From: Paracoccaceae bacterium
Lineage (GTDB): Bacteria > Pseudomonadota > Alphaproteobacteria > Rhodobacterales > Rhodobacteraceae
Reading direction: 5' to 3'
Length of the DNA stretch: 39,787 bases
Assembly: GCA_019090795.1 (NCBI GenBank)
Contig: JAHRVG010000024.1
Coordinates: forward strand, 1 to 39,787
The notes under the pieces were generated by a model that did no database searches, was not told where the DNA came from, and was given only the letters and a program-made list of their open reading frames with translations. A program made the translations under genes and the position numbers. Shown piece after piece: positions 1-8,883 of the stretch (positions are counted from its first letter, which is position 1; the number at the start of each line of letters is the position of its first letter).

Positions 1-1
1 T

Positions 2-340
2 CGGGGCGTTCGTCTGGTTGCCCGAAAAATGCGGGATGCAGGGTTCGAGGTAATTTTCTGTGATTTTCTCGTGCCGAGCGAAATCATAACCAACGTGGTC
101 GAAGAAGATGTCGACGTGTTGGGTGTTTCCTGCTCCGCCGGTGGCCACATGCCGATTTTTGAAGATCTTGTCGCAGCCTTCAAAGAGTTAAAGCTGGATG
201 ATCTGTTTTTGATCGGCGGCGGGGTAATCCCGGAAGATGACGTCACCGAACTAAAGGAGATGGGCGTTAAGGCCGTCTTTGGGCCGGGCACCTCTCCGGA
301 AGATGCCATTGAAATGATCCGGCAGGAATTCGCCGCTTAG
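2..340 (+). CDS. Cobalamin-binding small subunit of an acyl-CoA mutase (5' end outside window)
   Basis: The reading frame is open to the left edge, so the gene starts upstream; the first visible residues are RGVRLVARKM. This is the B12-binding alpha/beta domain of methylmalonyl-CoA-mutase-type enzymes. The RG at the left edge would be the tail of the DxHxxG cobalamin motif (DGHDRG), whose beginning is lost. DVLGVSCSAGGHM matches the family's SxL-like stretch, and GGGVIPEDD and FGPGT match the nucleotide-tail-binding loops. The visible part ends like a stand-alone small subunit, with no catalytic TIM barrel attached. It binds adenosylcobalamin for a carbon-skeleton rearrangement; the catalytic subunit should lie just upstream. 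The stop is 13 nt before the next gene, which has a GGAGG site, so the two are probably one operon. Substrate cannot be told: methylmalonyl-, isobutyryl-, 2-hydroxyisobutyryl- and ethylmalonyl-CoA mutases share this domain. Confidence 0.85.
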   Translation, partial: RGVRLVARKMRDAGFEVIFCDFLVPSEIITNVVEEDVDVLGVSCSAGGHMPIFEDLVAAFKELKLDDLFLIGGGVIPEDDVTELKEMGVKAVFGPGTSPEDAIEMIRQEFAA

Positions 341-353
341 GGAGGTCGAAAAA

Positions 354-1274
354 ATGAGCCAGAAAAAGGCAAATTTTAAGAAGGTTGCCATTTTGGGTGG
401 CGGTGGTCTTATGGGGCATGGTATTGCGCTTTCCTGTCTGCAACGCAGTGACGCAGAAGTGACCATTATTTCGCGTCGAGATGAGACCGTTCAGCACGGG
501 TTGAACCTGATCGAAAATGGTCAGTACGGGCTAGGGCGTGCGGTAGAACGGGGCAAGCTTAGTGAAGAGGCGCGCGACAAAATTCGCGCACGTCTGAGCG
601 GCACAACCGATTACGCCGAGGGCCTTGCGGGTGCCGATCTGGTTTTTGAAACCATTCCCGAAGTTGTTGACCTCAAGCATAATGCGTTGCTTGAGGCGGA
701 AAAATACGCCTCTGAAGATGCGATCATTGCTTCCAACACGTCTTCGATCATGATTGCGGAACTGTCGGCACCGTTGAAGAACCCCGGTCGCGTGGTTGGA
801 ACGCATTGGTTTTACCCTGCCAACATCATGCCGTTAGTAGAGGTGGGCCGTAGTGAACTGACCAACAAAGATGCGCTGGATTCAGTTGTCGACTATCTGC
901 GCCAGATCGGCAAAAAACCGGTTGTTGTCAAAGACGCTCCGGGCTTTTTCATGACGCGGTTTGTCAACAACTACCTTGCAGAGGCTATCCGGCTGGTCGA
1001 GCTTGGTATTGCCGGACCTGCCGAGATTGACGAGATGTGCAAGAACGGGCTGGGATGGCCGATGGGAGTGTTTGACTTTTTGGACGACACCGCCAGCTTT
1101 GATTCCTTTTATCATGCTCAGGAGTATCTATTTGAAACCTGTGGTGAACGGTATGCGGTGCCTCCTTTGGCGCGCAAGGTGTTCAAATCCGGTTACAAAG
1201 GCGATCCAGCCCTCAAACCAGGCAGCCGTGGAGGATGGTACGATTTTCTTGGCATAGAAAAGCCGGGTAAATAG
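354..1274 (+). CDS. 3-hydroxyacyl-CoA dehydrogenase (short, FadB/Hbd-like)
   Basis: A 306-residue soluble NAD-dependent enzyme of the single-function 3-hydroxybutyryl-CoA dehydrogenase type, oxidising 3-hydroxyacyl-CoA to 3-ketoacyl-CoA. The N-terminal Rossmann motif is GGGGLMGHGIA (about residues 15-25). SNTSS (128-132) and GTHWFYPANIMPLVEV carry the expected catalytic His151-Glu163 pair. DAPGF marks the hinge to the helical C-terminal domain. The usual HFFNP is HWFYP here, a variant seen in divergent subfamilies. GGAGG lies 8 nt before the ATG. It follows the B12-binding subunit closely, so it may oxidise the mutase product; that coupling is inferred from position. Chain-length preference is unknown. 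Confidence 0.88.
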   Translation: MSQKKANFKKVAILGGGGLMGHGIALSCLQRSDAEVTIISRRDETVQHGLNLIENGQYGLGRAVERGKLSEEARDKIRARLSGTTDYAEGLAGADLVFETIPEVVDLKHNALLEAEKYASEDAIIASNTSSIMIAELSAPLKNPGRVVGTHWFYPANIMPLVEVGRSELTNKDALDSVVDYLRQIGKKPVVVKDAPGFFMTRFVNNYLAEAIRLVELGIAGPAEIDEMCKNGLGWPMGVFDFLDDTASFDSFYHAQEYLFETCGERYAVPPLARKVFKSGYKGDPALKPGSRGGWYDFLGIEKPGK

Positions 1275-1318
1275 CGGAGGCACATAAGGAATTATCCCGG
1301 TTTGCAGAGCCGTGGCGG

Positions 1319-1338
1319 CATCACTTTTTCAAGTGATG
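1319..1338. terminator. Stem-loop in the convergent gap after the dehydrogenase
   Basis: Perfect 8-bp inverted repeat CATCACTT / AAGTGATG with loop TTTC, 45 nt after the stop of the dehydrogenase gene and between two convergent operons. No T tract follows, so termination activity is uncertain. The rest of the gap 1275-1507 shows nothing recognisable. Confidence 0.4.
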
Positions 1339-1507
1339 TTGGGGAACCACATTTTTCGATTAATAGTTATAGCTCGGCTGGATAATATTCCGGTCGGGCT
1401 GTAGTTGTCTCTAATATTGGACTATCTTGATCGAAATATTTTGGAAGTGAACCAGGCAAAATTATACTGCGAGTTCAGGTTTATCTGACCAAACCCACGG
1501 CAAGACG

Positions 1508-2620
1508 TTACTGTAAAAAACCACGGAACCGTCGAAGTGCCACCCAGAACAGCACCGCACCAATCAGTGTCAGCGTCACCATCTGCGGCCAGATCACATC
1601 AATGCCCGCGCCCCGGAACAAAACCGCCTGCGCGATGATGTTGAAATGCGTATCCGGAGCCGCCAGCATGATGTATTGAATGGCATCCGGCATGCTCTCG
1701 CGCGGGGTCAGCCCGCCCGAAAGAACCTGAAGTGGCAGAAAAACCATCACCAGCAGCATCCCGAATTGCGGCATTGAACCGGCAAAGGTTGCAAGGAAAA
1801 TACCCATCGATGTGGTGGCGAAAAGATGCAGCACAGTCGCGCCCAAAAACAGCGGCAAAGAGCCGGGAATAGGCACATTCAAAAAGCCCTGAACGATCAC
1901 GACAAATGCGGCACCGGCGGCCATCAACACCACGAGCGCCATAGACCAGACCTTGCTGGTCATAATTTCCAGCGATGTGACAGGCATAACCAGTAGATGT
2001 TCGACAGTGCCATGCTCGCGTTCGCGGATCAGCGCGGCACCTGTCAGCACAATCGACAAAAGCGTAATGGCAGTTATAACATTTGAGATTGCCCCGAACC
2101 ATTGCTTGTTGAGGTCTGGATTAAACCGGGACCGCAGGGTCAGGTTAACCGGAATCGCGGGTTGGCTCCGGTGGCGACCAAGATATTCACTGATTTCGGC
2201 ATCAGTGATCCTGGCAATATAACCTGCGCCAGTGAACGCTTGGGTAATCCGTGTAGCGTCAACGTTAAGTTGCAAAACAGGGCGGTGACCCCCAAGTAAC
2301 TGCCGCTGGAAATTGGGCGGAATATTAAGGGCGAAGGTGTCGATACCGGCATCCATCCGCGCATCCATTTCAGGCTGTGTGATCAGCTTTGGGGGCACGA
2401 AATATGGGGGGTAAAACGCATCGGCAATACGTCTGGATACCTGCGAGCGATCCTCATCAACGACGGAAATTGCGGCTTTGTTAAGTGTCTCGGGCATAAC
2501 TTTGGACGAGGTGTAGATAGAGAGGGAAAAGGCATAAAAGATCAGCACCATCAGCACCGGATCACGCATCAAGCCGCGCAGCTCTTTAACCCCAAGTGCC
2601 CAGATATTTGAAAGGTTCAT
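1508..2620 (-). CDS. yhhJ: ABC-2 type transporter permease (YhhJ-like)
   Basis: A 370-residue inner-membrane permease of the ABC-2 family, similar in layout to E. coli YhhJ. It has one N-terminal membrane segment (about 22-40), a long periplasmic domain, and a C-terminal block of about five membrane segments. EREHGTVEHLLVMPVTSLEI is the conserved cytoplasmic ABC-2 loop. It starts 3 nt after the stop of the large ATPase-permease gene, so it is translated from the same mRNA. Together with the upstream HlyD-like protein and the fused ATPase it would form an exporter. Substrate is not evident; related systems are linked to drug or lipid export. Confidence 0.85.
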   Translation of the reverse strand: MNLSNIWALGVKELRGLMRDPVLMVLIFYAFSLSIYTSSKVMPETLNKAAISVVDEDRSQVSRRIADAFYPPYFVPPKLITQPEMDARMDAGIDTFALNIPPNFQRQLLGGHRPVLQLNVDATRITQAFTGAGYIARITDAEISEYLGRHRSQPAIPVNLTLRSRFNPDLNKQWFGAISNVITAITLLSIVLTGAALIREREHGTVEHLLVMPVTSLEIMTSKVWSMALVVLMAAGAAFVVIVQGFLNVPIPGSLPLFLGATVLHLFATTSMGIFLATFAGSMPQFGMLLVMVFLPLQVLSGGLTPRESMPDAIQYIMLAAPDTHFNIIAQAVLFRGAGIDVIWPQMVTLTLIGAVLFWVALRRFRGFLQ

Positions 2621-2623
2621 TGC

Positions 2624-5365
2624 CTAACTCGCCTGTTTTCTAAGAAATAGCACACCAAGACCTGTTAGCACCGGAACCGCTATCAGCAAGGGCAGGAATG
2701 AGGTCGCAAGATCGTCAAATTCCAGCGCCTTGGAAAAGGTGCCTCGTGCGATTGTGACGAAATGGGTTGTTGGGTAGATTTGTCCGATCACGGCCCCCAC
2801 GCCTTCCAGCGATGATACCGGATCAATGATCCCGCCATACTGCACCGAAGGGATCAAGGTAGCTAGTGCGGTGCCAAAGATCGCCGCTATTTGGCTTCTC
2901 ATAAAAATAGAGATCAAAAGGCCCATTCCGGTGCTGATGGTAACAAAGACAAGCGCGCCAAGGGTCAGAGTGGCCAAGCTGCCCGTCAGGGGCACGCCAA
3001 AAATATAGATCGCGAATATCAGCATCAGCGCATAGCTTATCATGGCAATCAGGATATAGGGCAATTGCTTGCCCAGTAAAAACTCCAGCCGTGTTACTGG
3101 CGTGACATAGAGGTTCACAATCGATCCGAGTTCTTTTTCGCGCACCACACTTAGTGCAGCCAGCATCGCAGGAATTAGCATCAACAGCAGTGGAATAATT
3201 GCAGGGACCATCGCAACCAGACTCAAGACATCAGGATTGTAACGATAACGCACCTCAAGATCATAAGCGCCCTCGATGGCGCGATCACCATAGGTTTGCC
3301 GCGCTGTTTCGATTAGCCAGTGGGCATGTATGCCCTGAACGTACCCCACCACCGTTTCGGCGCGGATCGGCATGGCCCCGTCTATCCATGCGGCGATCTC
3401 GACATTGCGGCCACGGGCCAGATTCGAGGCAAAACCGGGCGGTATCTCAATTGCAAGACTGATCTCGCCTCGGCGCATGCGGCGGTCGAGATCCCTATGA
3501 TCCTGCAACGGCGGCTGTTGAGTGAAGTAGCGCGAGCCGCTGATCTGGGCAATATAGTCGCGGCTGGTTGTGGTCTGGTCATAATCCAGCGCAGCAAAAC
3601 TCAGATCTTCAACATCCAGATTAATACCGTAGCCCACGACCAGCATCAACAACAGGCTGCCCACCATCGCCAGCGCGGCGCGGATCGGATCACGCTTTAG
3701 CTCAAGCGCCTCACGCTTGGTATAGCCGAACATGCGTTGTGGGCTGAACAAGCGGTTCGGTTGTTTCTGGCGCGGCGCGGCGCGGGTGGAGGATAATGTT
3801 TCCTCCGGGGTATTCTCTGGTTCTCCGATGGCCTGCTTGAGGTGATACACAAAGGCATCGTCTAGCGTCGAGGCGCCACAGCCTTGCCTGATTGCCTCTG
3901 GAACACCGCTTACCAGAACCCGTCCGCCATGCATAAGGGTTGCACGGTCACAACGCTCTGCCTCGTTCATGAAGTGGGTCGAAACGAAAATTGTCACACC
4001 ATGATTGCGCGATAAATCAATTAGGATCTCCCAGAATCCATCACGTGCAATAGGATCAACACCTGATGTTGGCTCGTCCAGTATCAGGATGTCCGGATCG
4101 TGGATCATAGCCACCGCAAGCGATAGGCGCTGACGGATACCAAGCGGCAAAGCGCCGGGCAAAGCATCCATCACCGTAGTCAAATCGAACATGTCTGCCA
4201 TCTCTTCGATCCGAGGAGCAATACGTGCAGGCGCGAGGCTAAACATTCGGGCGTGCAGTGCCAAGTTTTGCCGAACCGTCAGTTCAGAATAGAGAGAAAA
4301 AGACTGGCTCATGTAGCCAATGCGTTTGCGCACACCAATGTCTCGAAAATCTATGGGTTGCCCGAAAAGCTGCGCACTGCCTGCAGAGGGCTCCAAAAGG
4401 CCTGTCAGTACCTTCATTGTCGTGGTTTTACCGCAGCCATTGGAACCGAGAAACCCAAAAATCTCGCCCTTGCGAATCTGGAAGTTCACGCTGTCCACCG
4501 CAGTGAAGTCTCCGAACCGAACAGTCAGGTTTTCGGCCTCAATTACATAGCCGTCCTTGGCCTCGACGGTGCGCGGCGGGATAAAAAGCCCATGATGCCC
4601 TGCGCGTGCCTCTTCAGGCAACAATGCGATAAAGGCCGCGTCAAGGGTTTCAGTCTCGGTGCGCGACAGCAATTCCTCAGGTGTTCCATGTGCCAGCACC
4701 CGCCCTGCATCCATTGCCACCAACCAGTCAAAACCGGCTGCTTCCTCCATATAAGCCGTGGCAACGATCACGCTCATACCGGGGCGGTTTGCACGGATGT
4801 TGTCGATCATCCCCCAGAACTGGCGGCGCGACAGAGGATCGACACCGGTTGTGGGCTCATCCAGAATCAGCAGGTCCGGATCATGGATCAGCGCACAGCA
4901 CAGGCCCAGTTTTTGCCGCATCCCCCCCGACAGTTTCCCCACAGGACGGTTGGCAAAAGAAGCAAGCCCGGTAACCTGCAACAGTTCTGCGATACGGCGA
5001 TGGCGTTCTAGACGGTCATGGCCAAACAGACGGGCAAAGAAATCCACATTCTCAAAAACCGAAAGAGTATTGTACAGGTTCTTACCCAACCCCTGAGGCA
5101 TATAGGCGATGCGCGGGCAGACCCGGCTGCGGTGGCGTGCACTGGCCATGTCGCCGCCCAGCACTTGCAACTGGCCATCCTGCAAGGCGCGTGCGCCGGC
5201 AACCAACGCTAACAGGCTCGATTTTCCGACCCCGTCCGGGCCGATCAGACCGACAATGCTGTCAGTCGGAAATTCAAGGGTGATATCCTCCAGAGCACGG
5301 GTCTTGCCGTAAGACAGGCCCACTCCGGTAAGTTGAGCGGCCACATCTTTTGGCGCGGCGCTCAT
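2624..5365 (-). CDS. rbbA: Fused ATPase-ATPase-permease ABC transporter (RbbA/YhiH-like)
   Basis: A 913-residue protein with two nucleotide-binding domains followed by an ABC-2 permease, the same order and almost the same length as E. coli RbbA/YhiH. The first NBD has Walker A GPDGVGKS (42-49), signature LSGGMRQ (145-151) and LLILDEP. The second has Walker A GSNGCGKT (307-314) and DILILDEP, but its signature reads LPLGIRQ (406-412), a departure from LSGGQ. The C-terminal third has an N-terminal membrane helix, a periplasmic domain and several helices around the loop [10 protein letters not shown]. Its start overlaps the stop of the adaptor gene by 4 nt (ATGA). E. coli RbbA has been described as ribosome-associated; the gene context here favours export. 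Confidence 0.9.
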   Translation of the reverse strand: MSAAPKDVAAQLTGVGLSYGKTRALEDITLEFPTDSIVGLIGPDGVGKSSLLALVAGARALQDGQLQVLGGDMASARHRSRVCPRIAYMPQGLGKNLYNTLSVFENVDFFARLFGHDRLERHRRIAELLQVTGLASFANRPVGKLSGGMRQKLGLCCALIHDPDLLILDEPTTGVDPLSRRQFWGMIDNIRANRPGMSVIVATAYMEEAAGFDWLVAMDAGRVLAHGTPEELLSRTETETLDAAFIALLPEEARAGHHGLFIPPRTVEAKDGYVIEAENLTVRFGDFTAVDSVNFQIRKGEIFGFLGSNGCGKTTTMKVLTGLLEPSAGSAQLFGQPIDFRDIGVRKRIGYMSQSFSLYSELTVRQNLALHARMFSLAPARIAPRIEEMADMFDLTTVMDALPGALPLGIRQRLSLAVAMIHDPDILILDEPTSGVDPIARDGFWEILIDLSRNHGVTIFVSTHFMNEAERCDRATLMHGGRVLVSGVPEAIRQGCGASTLDDAFVYHLKQAIGEPENTPEETLSSTRAAPRQKQPNRLFSPQRMFGYTKREALELKRDPIRAALAMVGSLLLMLVVGYGINLDVEDLSFAALDYDQTTTSRDYIAQISGSRYFTQQPPLQDHRDLDRRMRRGEISLAIEIPPGFASNLARGRNVEIAAWIDGAMPIRAETVVGYVQGIHAHWLIETARQTYGDRAIEGAYDLEVRYRYNPDVLSLVAMVPAIIPLLLMLIPAMLAALSVVREKELGSIVNLYVTPVTRLEFLLGKQLPYILIAMISYALMLIFAIYIFGVPLTGSLATLTLGALVFVTISTGMGLLISIFMRSQIAAIFGTALATLIPSVQYGGIIDPVSSLEGVGAVIGQIYPTTHFVTIARGTFSKALEFDDLATSFLPLLIAVPVLTGLGVLFLRKQAS

Positions 5366-6435
5366 CTGAGCAATTGATCGTCAATATCCGCAGGCCACGG
5401 GGCATTGGGGTCAAGCTGCACCCAAGCGACACCGGGAAGGCCTGTCTTGACCTGACTGACATGCGCACGGAGCAGTATGGGATCTATTCGGGCACGGATC
5501 CGAAACATTAGTTTTTCGCGCTCGACTTGCGTTTCAACCGTTTTAGGGGTGAACTGGGCAACATTGGCAACAAAAGATACCTCGGCAGGAATTGCTAACT
5601 GTGGTGCTGCGTCCAGAAATATCCGCGCCTTAGTGCCTATTCCTATGAGGCCAGCCTGTTCAGTGGGCAAAAAGAAGGTCATGTAGACATCAGCCAGATC
5701 CACAAGATTTATGATCCGGCCACCTGGCGCTACGATTTCACCTTCGCGCGCAATCAGATACTGTACCCGTCCTTCGCGCGGAGCAATCAGGGTGCTGTCC
5801 TCAATTTGCACATCTATGACCTCTATGGCAGCTTTTGCCCCGGCAACCGCCGCCTGCGCGCCAATGACCGACGCTTGCGCAGATTTAATCGCCGCATCCG
5901 ATGCCGCCAGAACAGCTTCCGCCGCGCTAACGCCAGCCTGCGCACCAAGTGCGGTCGCGCGGTCAGCATCAAGTACGCGCTGCGATAGGATGCTGGATGT
6001 GGCCAACAGTTTTGCGCGCTCAAACTGCTTTTGGGCAGCATCAAAACTGGCCCGCATCTGCGCCAGCCCGGCCTCAGCTGCGCGCTTTTCCGCCTTGCGC
6101 TGCACAATTAGGGTGTTGGCGTTCTCGACCGCAATTTCGGCCTGCATAAATCCGGCCTCGGCCTGACGCTTGGCCGCCCTTAACTGTTTTGTGTCAAGAA
6201 GAACCAGATCTTGCCCGGAAGTCACGAAATCGCCTTCGTGCACCAAAATCTTGTCAATTCGGCCCGGCGTTCTGGCGGCCACATCAATCTCAACCGCCTC
6301 GACCCGGCCATTGCCAACCGCAAATCCATCGGGCACACCGTTGCCGTTCCATGACTCCCAGACAAAAAATCCGACAACTGCGACAACAGCCACAACTACG
6401 GTGATTATCCAGCTAAATTTCTGACTTGCCAACAC
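5362..6435 (-). CDS. yhiI: HlyD-family membrane fusion/adaptor protein (YhiI-like)
   Basis: A periplasmic adaptor of about 357 residues. It has a single N-terminal membrane anchor (about 9-27), a biotinyl-lipoyl-like half motif ([20 protein letters not shown]), a long Ala-rich coiled-coil hairpin (about 70-200), then the second half motif ([20 protein letters not shown]) and a beta-barrel region. It is first in the operon with the fused ATPase and YhhJ-like permease, matching the E. coli yhiI-rbbA-yhhJ order. The annotated start is GTG with AGGAG only 3 nt upstream; the next codon is TTG, with a 6-nt spacing, so the true start may be one codon later. A perfect dyad about 100 nt upstream may be its operator. 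Confidence 0.85.
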   Translation of the reverse strand: MLASQKFSWIITVVVAVVAVVGFFVWESWNGNGVPDGFAVGNGRVEAVEIDVAARTPGRIDKILVHEGDFVTSGQDLVLLDTKQLRAAKRQAEAGFMQAEIAVENANTLIVQRKAEKRAAEAGLAQMRASFDAAQKQFERAKLLATSSILSQRVLDADRATALGAQAGVSAAEAVLAASDAAIKSAQASVIGAQAAVAGAKAAIEVIDVQIEDSTLIAPREGRVQYLIAREGEIVAPGGRIINLVDLADVYMTFFLPTEQAGLIGIGTKARIFLDAAPQLAIPAEVSFVANVAQFTPKTVETQVEREKLMFRIRARIDPILLRAHVSQVKTGLPGVAWVQLDPNAPWPADIDDQLLR

Positions 6436-6535
6436 CGTCTCCTAGACGAGGTAAAGTATTGCGAACACTTGAAAATTCCAACGGGTGTCGCTTCTTCTGA
6501 GTATAGAAACATCGAGTTAGAGTGTCGAGAGCAAT

Positions 6536-6550
6536 GTCACATTCTGTGAC
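6536..6550. promoter_or_regulatory. Perfect 15-bp dyad upstream of the exporter operon
   Basis: GTCACA-TTC-TGTGAC, 6-bp arms and 3-nt centre, about 100 nt upstream of the adaptor start. The half-sites point the opposite way from a CRP site, so a dedicated local regulator is more likely. No regulator gene is adjacent except the IclR gene of the next operon. The rest of 6436-6713 shows only a weak stem-loop (6598-6619). Confidence 0.4.
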
Positions 6551-6713
6551 CACCTATAGGAGAAGGCGGACTTATTGGTTTCAAAAGAGATTTACGCGCC
6601 CTCTCATTTACAAGGGGGCTGGTGCTATTTGAAAATGCTACGCCCGTGAATATGGGGGGATAAATGAAAGGGGCGATGCACCCAAAGGTAAGAGTGGCAC
6701 GAACAAATAGGCT

Positions 6714-7526
6714 TTACCCGTCAAAACCAAGGCTTTGTGACAGTTCTGTCGCCTGCTCTATAACCACCTGACAAACCAAACTGATCCGATCAAGCGTCAG
6801 GCGCGCGGATGGACCTGAGATCGAGATACCCGCCACGGTTTCTCCGAAACTATTGAAAATTGGCGCGGCCACACAACGCATTCCTGCGCTCTTCTCCTCA
6901 TTGTCAAAAGCATAGCCTTGTTCATTGATGCGCATCAGTTCGGCGCGCAACTTGCTCTGATCACAGATGGTATTTTCGGTAAACTGAACCAGTTTTTCCC
7001 GTTTGATATAACGCTCAATCCTTGCCTCATCCGCATGGGCCAACAGCGCTTTGCCTATCCCAGACGCGTACATGGGGGATTGTGCACCGGGTGGGAAAAA
7101 CGCGCGGATGTTTTCATGCGTTTCCACCTGTGACAAAAATAGTACCTGCCCATCGCTTTCCACCCCCAGATTGGCGGTCTCACCGGTTTCAGCCATCAAT
7201 GTTCGCATGATCGGGCGGGCGCGCTCGATCAAACCTGTCCGCCGCAGAAAGGCCGATCCGATCCGATAACTTTGCGGGCCAATGAACCATTCTTGTGATG
7301 CGGGGTCCATCTCCAGCGCATCGCGCGCCGCAAACGTGGTCAGAATTCGATAGATCGTAGCGGGGGACTGCCCCAGTTCACCGGCAATTTCAGTTAGGGT
7401 CAGCCCACTGCCTTTAGCCACGCAAGCCAGCACATCCAGTGCACGATCCAGCGATTGAATCCGCGTTTCCTTGCTTTTGTCTGCAAAGCTTTTTGGCCTG
7501 CCCCGCAAGCGTTTCTGCTGTTCCAT
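6714..7526 (-). CDS. bhcR: IclR-family regulator of the beta-hydroxyaspartate cycle
   Basis: A 270-residue IclR-type repressor/activator. The N-terminal winged helix (about residues 24-85; LTLTEIAGELGQSPATIYRIL is the recognition region) is followed by the effector-binding domain (SGIGKALLAH, GMRCVAAPIFNSFGETVAGISISGP). The frame is open upstream to 7607, but the ATG at 7526 gives the family-typical length and the basic leader MEQQKRLRGRPKSF. It is divergent from bhcABCD, the same arrangement as bhcR in Paracoccus denitrificans, where BhcR responds to glyoxylate. The shared 181-bp gap holds a TGAAA dyad that suits an IclR operator. Its role here rests on position and family. Confidence 0.87.
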   Translation of the reverse strand: MEQQKRLRGRPKSFADKSKETRIQSLDRALDVLACVAKGSGLTLTEIAGELGQSPATIYRILTTFAARDALEMDPASQEWFIGPQSYRIGSAFLRRTGLIERARPIMRTLMAETGETANLGVESDGQVLFLSQVETHENIRAFFPPGAQSPMYASGIGKALLAHADEARIERYIKREKLVQFTENTICDQSKLRAELMRINEQGYAFDNEEKSAGMRCVAAPIFNSFGETVAGISISGPSARLTLDRISLVCQVVIEQATELSQSLGFDG

Positions 7527-7629
7527 GACTCGTTTCCCTATTTTTATTTTGTGTACATTGTTTAGGCGTTTGGTTTTGAAAAAACTTAAGCCATTGAATA
7601 TACCCATTTTTAGTAAACATCCAGTAAAA

Positions 7630-7644
7630 TGAAATAATTTTTCA
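7630..7644. promoter_or_regulatory. Candidate BhcR (IclR-type) operator
   Basis: TGAAA-TAATT-TTTCA, a 15-bp dyad in the bhcR-bhcA gap, 63 nt before the bhcA start. IclR-family regulators such as KdgR bind AT-rich dyads of this length and form (TGAAA...TTTCA). It is the best dyad seen in this gap. Confidence 0.45.
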
Positions 7645-7707
7645 AAAAAATGGACTTCTGGTGGCGATCTTTGTAATTTTCAGTATCAGATTTTCTGCGA
7701 GGCTCCT

Positions 7708-8874
7708 ATGACGACCCAAAACCCGATATTCATTCCCGGCCCAACCAATATGCCTGAAATATTGCGCCGTGCCGTTGACATGCCGACAATGGATCACCGT
7801 TCAGCAGGTTTCGAGGGCATCTTGCAACCCGCACTTGCGGGCGTAAAGCAGGTGTTGAAAACCACGACTGGAGAGGTTTTTATCTTCCCCTCAACCGGCT
7901 CGGGTGGGTGGGAAACCGCGATTTCCAACACCTTGTCCGCAGGCGACAAGGTGCTGGCCGCAAACAATGGTATGTTTAGTCAGAAATGGATCGACATGTG
8001 CCAGCGCCACGGGCTGGATGTCGAAGTAGTGGCTGTGCCGTGGGGCGAAGGTATTCCGGCCGCGCGTTTTGGCGAAATTCTGGCCGCTGACAAAAAACAC
8101 GAAATCAAGGTTGTACTGGCCACCCACAACGAGACCGCAACCGGTGTTATATCCGATATTGCCGCCGTTCGGGCAGCTCTGAATGCGTCGAACCACCCGG
8201 CGATGCTGTTTGTTGACGGGGTGAGTTCGATCGGGTCGATGGATTTTCGCATGGATGAATGGGGCGTGGATGTTGCCATCACCGGTTCCCAAAAGGGTTT
8301 CATGTTGCCTGTAGGGTTGGCAATTACGGCGTTCAGCCCAAAGGCAATGGCGGCGTTGGATGCAGCAACCCTGCCGCGCTGGTTCTTTGATGTGCGGGAT
8401 ATGCGTGACGGGTACAAGGTTAACGGCTATCCCTATACGCCGCCAGTCGGGATGTTGAATGGTCTGAAACTCTCCACAGAAATGCTGTTGGACGAAGGTC
8501 TGGGCAATGTTTTTGCCCGCCACGCCCGCATTGCTGAAGGGGTCCGCAAGGCTGTTTCGGCCTGGGGGATGGAGCTGTGTGCGGTTTCCCCCGATCTCTA
8601 CTCCAACTCGGTTAGCGCCATTAAAACACCCGCGGGGTTTGATGCAAACACCATCGTGACCCACGCGTCCGACAAATACAGCGTTTCCTTTGGCGGAGGG
8701 CTGGGTGATGTCGCGGGCAAGGTTTTTCGCATTGGCCATCTGGGCAGTCTGACGGACGTGATGGCTCTGTCCGGAATCGCCACCGCTGAGATGAGCATGG
8801 TTGATCTGGGGTTGGATGTAACATTGGGGTCGGGCGTGGCAGCCGCGCAGGCGCATTTCTGCGCGACGGCATAG
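7708..8874 (+). CDS. bhcA: Aspartate-glyoxylate aminotransferase BhcA
   Basis: A 388-residue class V PLP aminotransferase of the serine-glyoxylate/alanine-glyoxylate type. The N-terminus NPIFIPGPTNMPE is family-typical. FVDGVSSIGSMDFRMDEWGVD precedes the PLP-binding lysine in ITGSQKGFMLPVG (Lys196). In the beta-hydroxyaspartate cycle BhcA makes glycine from glyoxylate using L-aspartate as amino donor, regenerating oxaloacetate. By sequence alone it could be called serine-glyoxylate aminotransferase; the three genes that follow decide the assignment. GAGG lies 9 nt upstream of the ATG, and bhcB starts 9 nt after its stop. Confidence 0.92.
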   Translation: MTTQNPIFIPGPTNMPEILRRAVDMPTMDHRSAGFEGILQPALAGVKQVLKTTTGEVFIFPSTGSGGWETAISNTLSAGDKVLAANNGMFSQKWIDMCQRHGLDVEVVAVPWGEGIPAARFGEILAADKKHEIKVVLATHNETATGVISDIAAVRAALNASNHPAMLFVDGVSSIGSMDFRMDEWGVDVAITGSQKGFMLPVGLAITAFSPKAMAALDAATLPRWFFDVRDMRDGYKVNGYPYTPPVGMLNGLKLSTEMLLDEGLGNVFARHARIAEGVRKAVSAWGMELCAVSPDLYSNSVSAIKTPAGFDANTIVTHASDKYSVSFGGGLGDVAGKVFRIGHLGSLTDVMALSGIATAEMSMVDLGLDVTLGSGVAAAQAHFCATA

Positions 8875-8883
8875 GAGAACGCC

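Noticed and set aside
4253-5011. 252-codon open frame on the plus strand
   Set aside because: Antisense to the ATPase domains of the rbbA-like gene.
6536-6550. CRP site
   Set aside because: The half-sites are in inverted order with a 3-nt centre; a CRP site is TGTGA-N6-TCACA.
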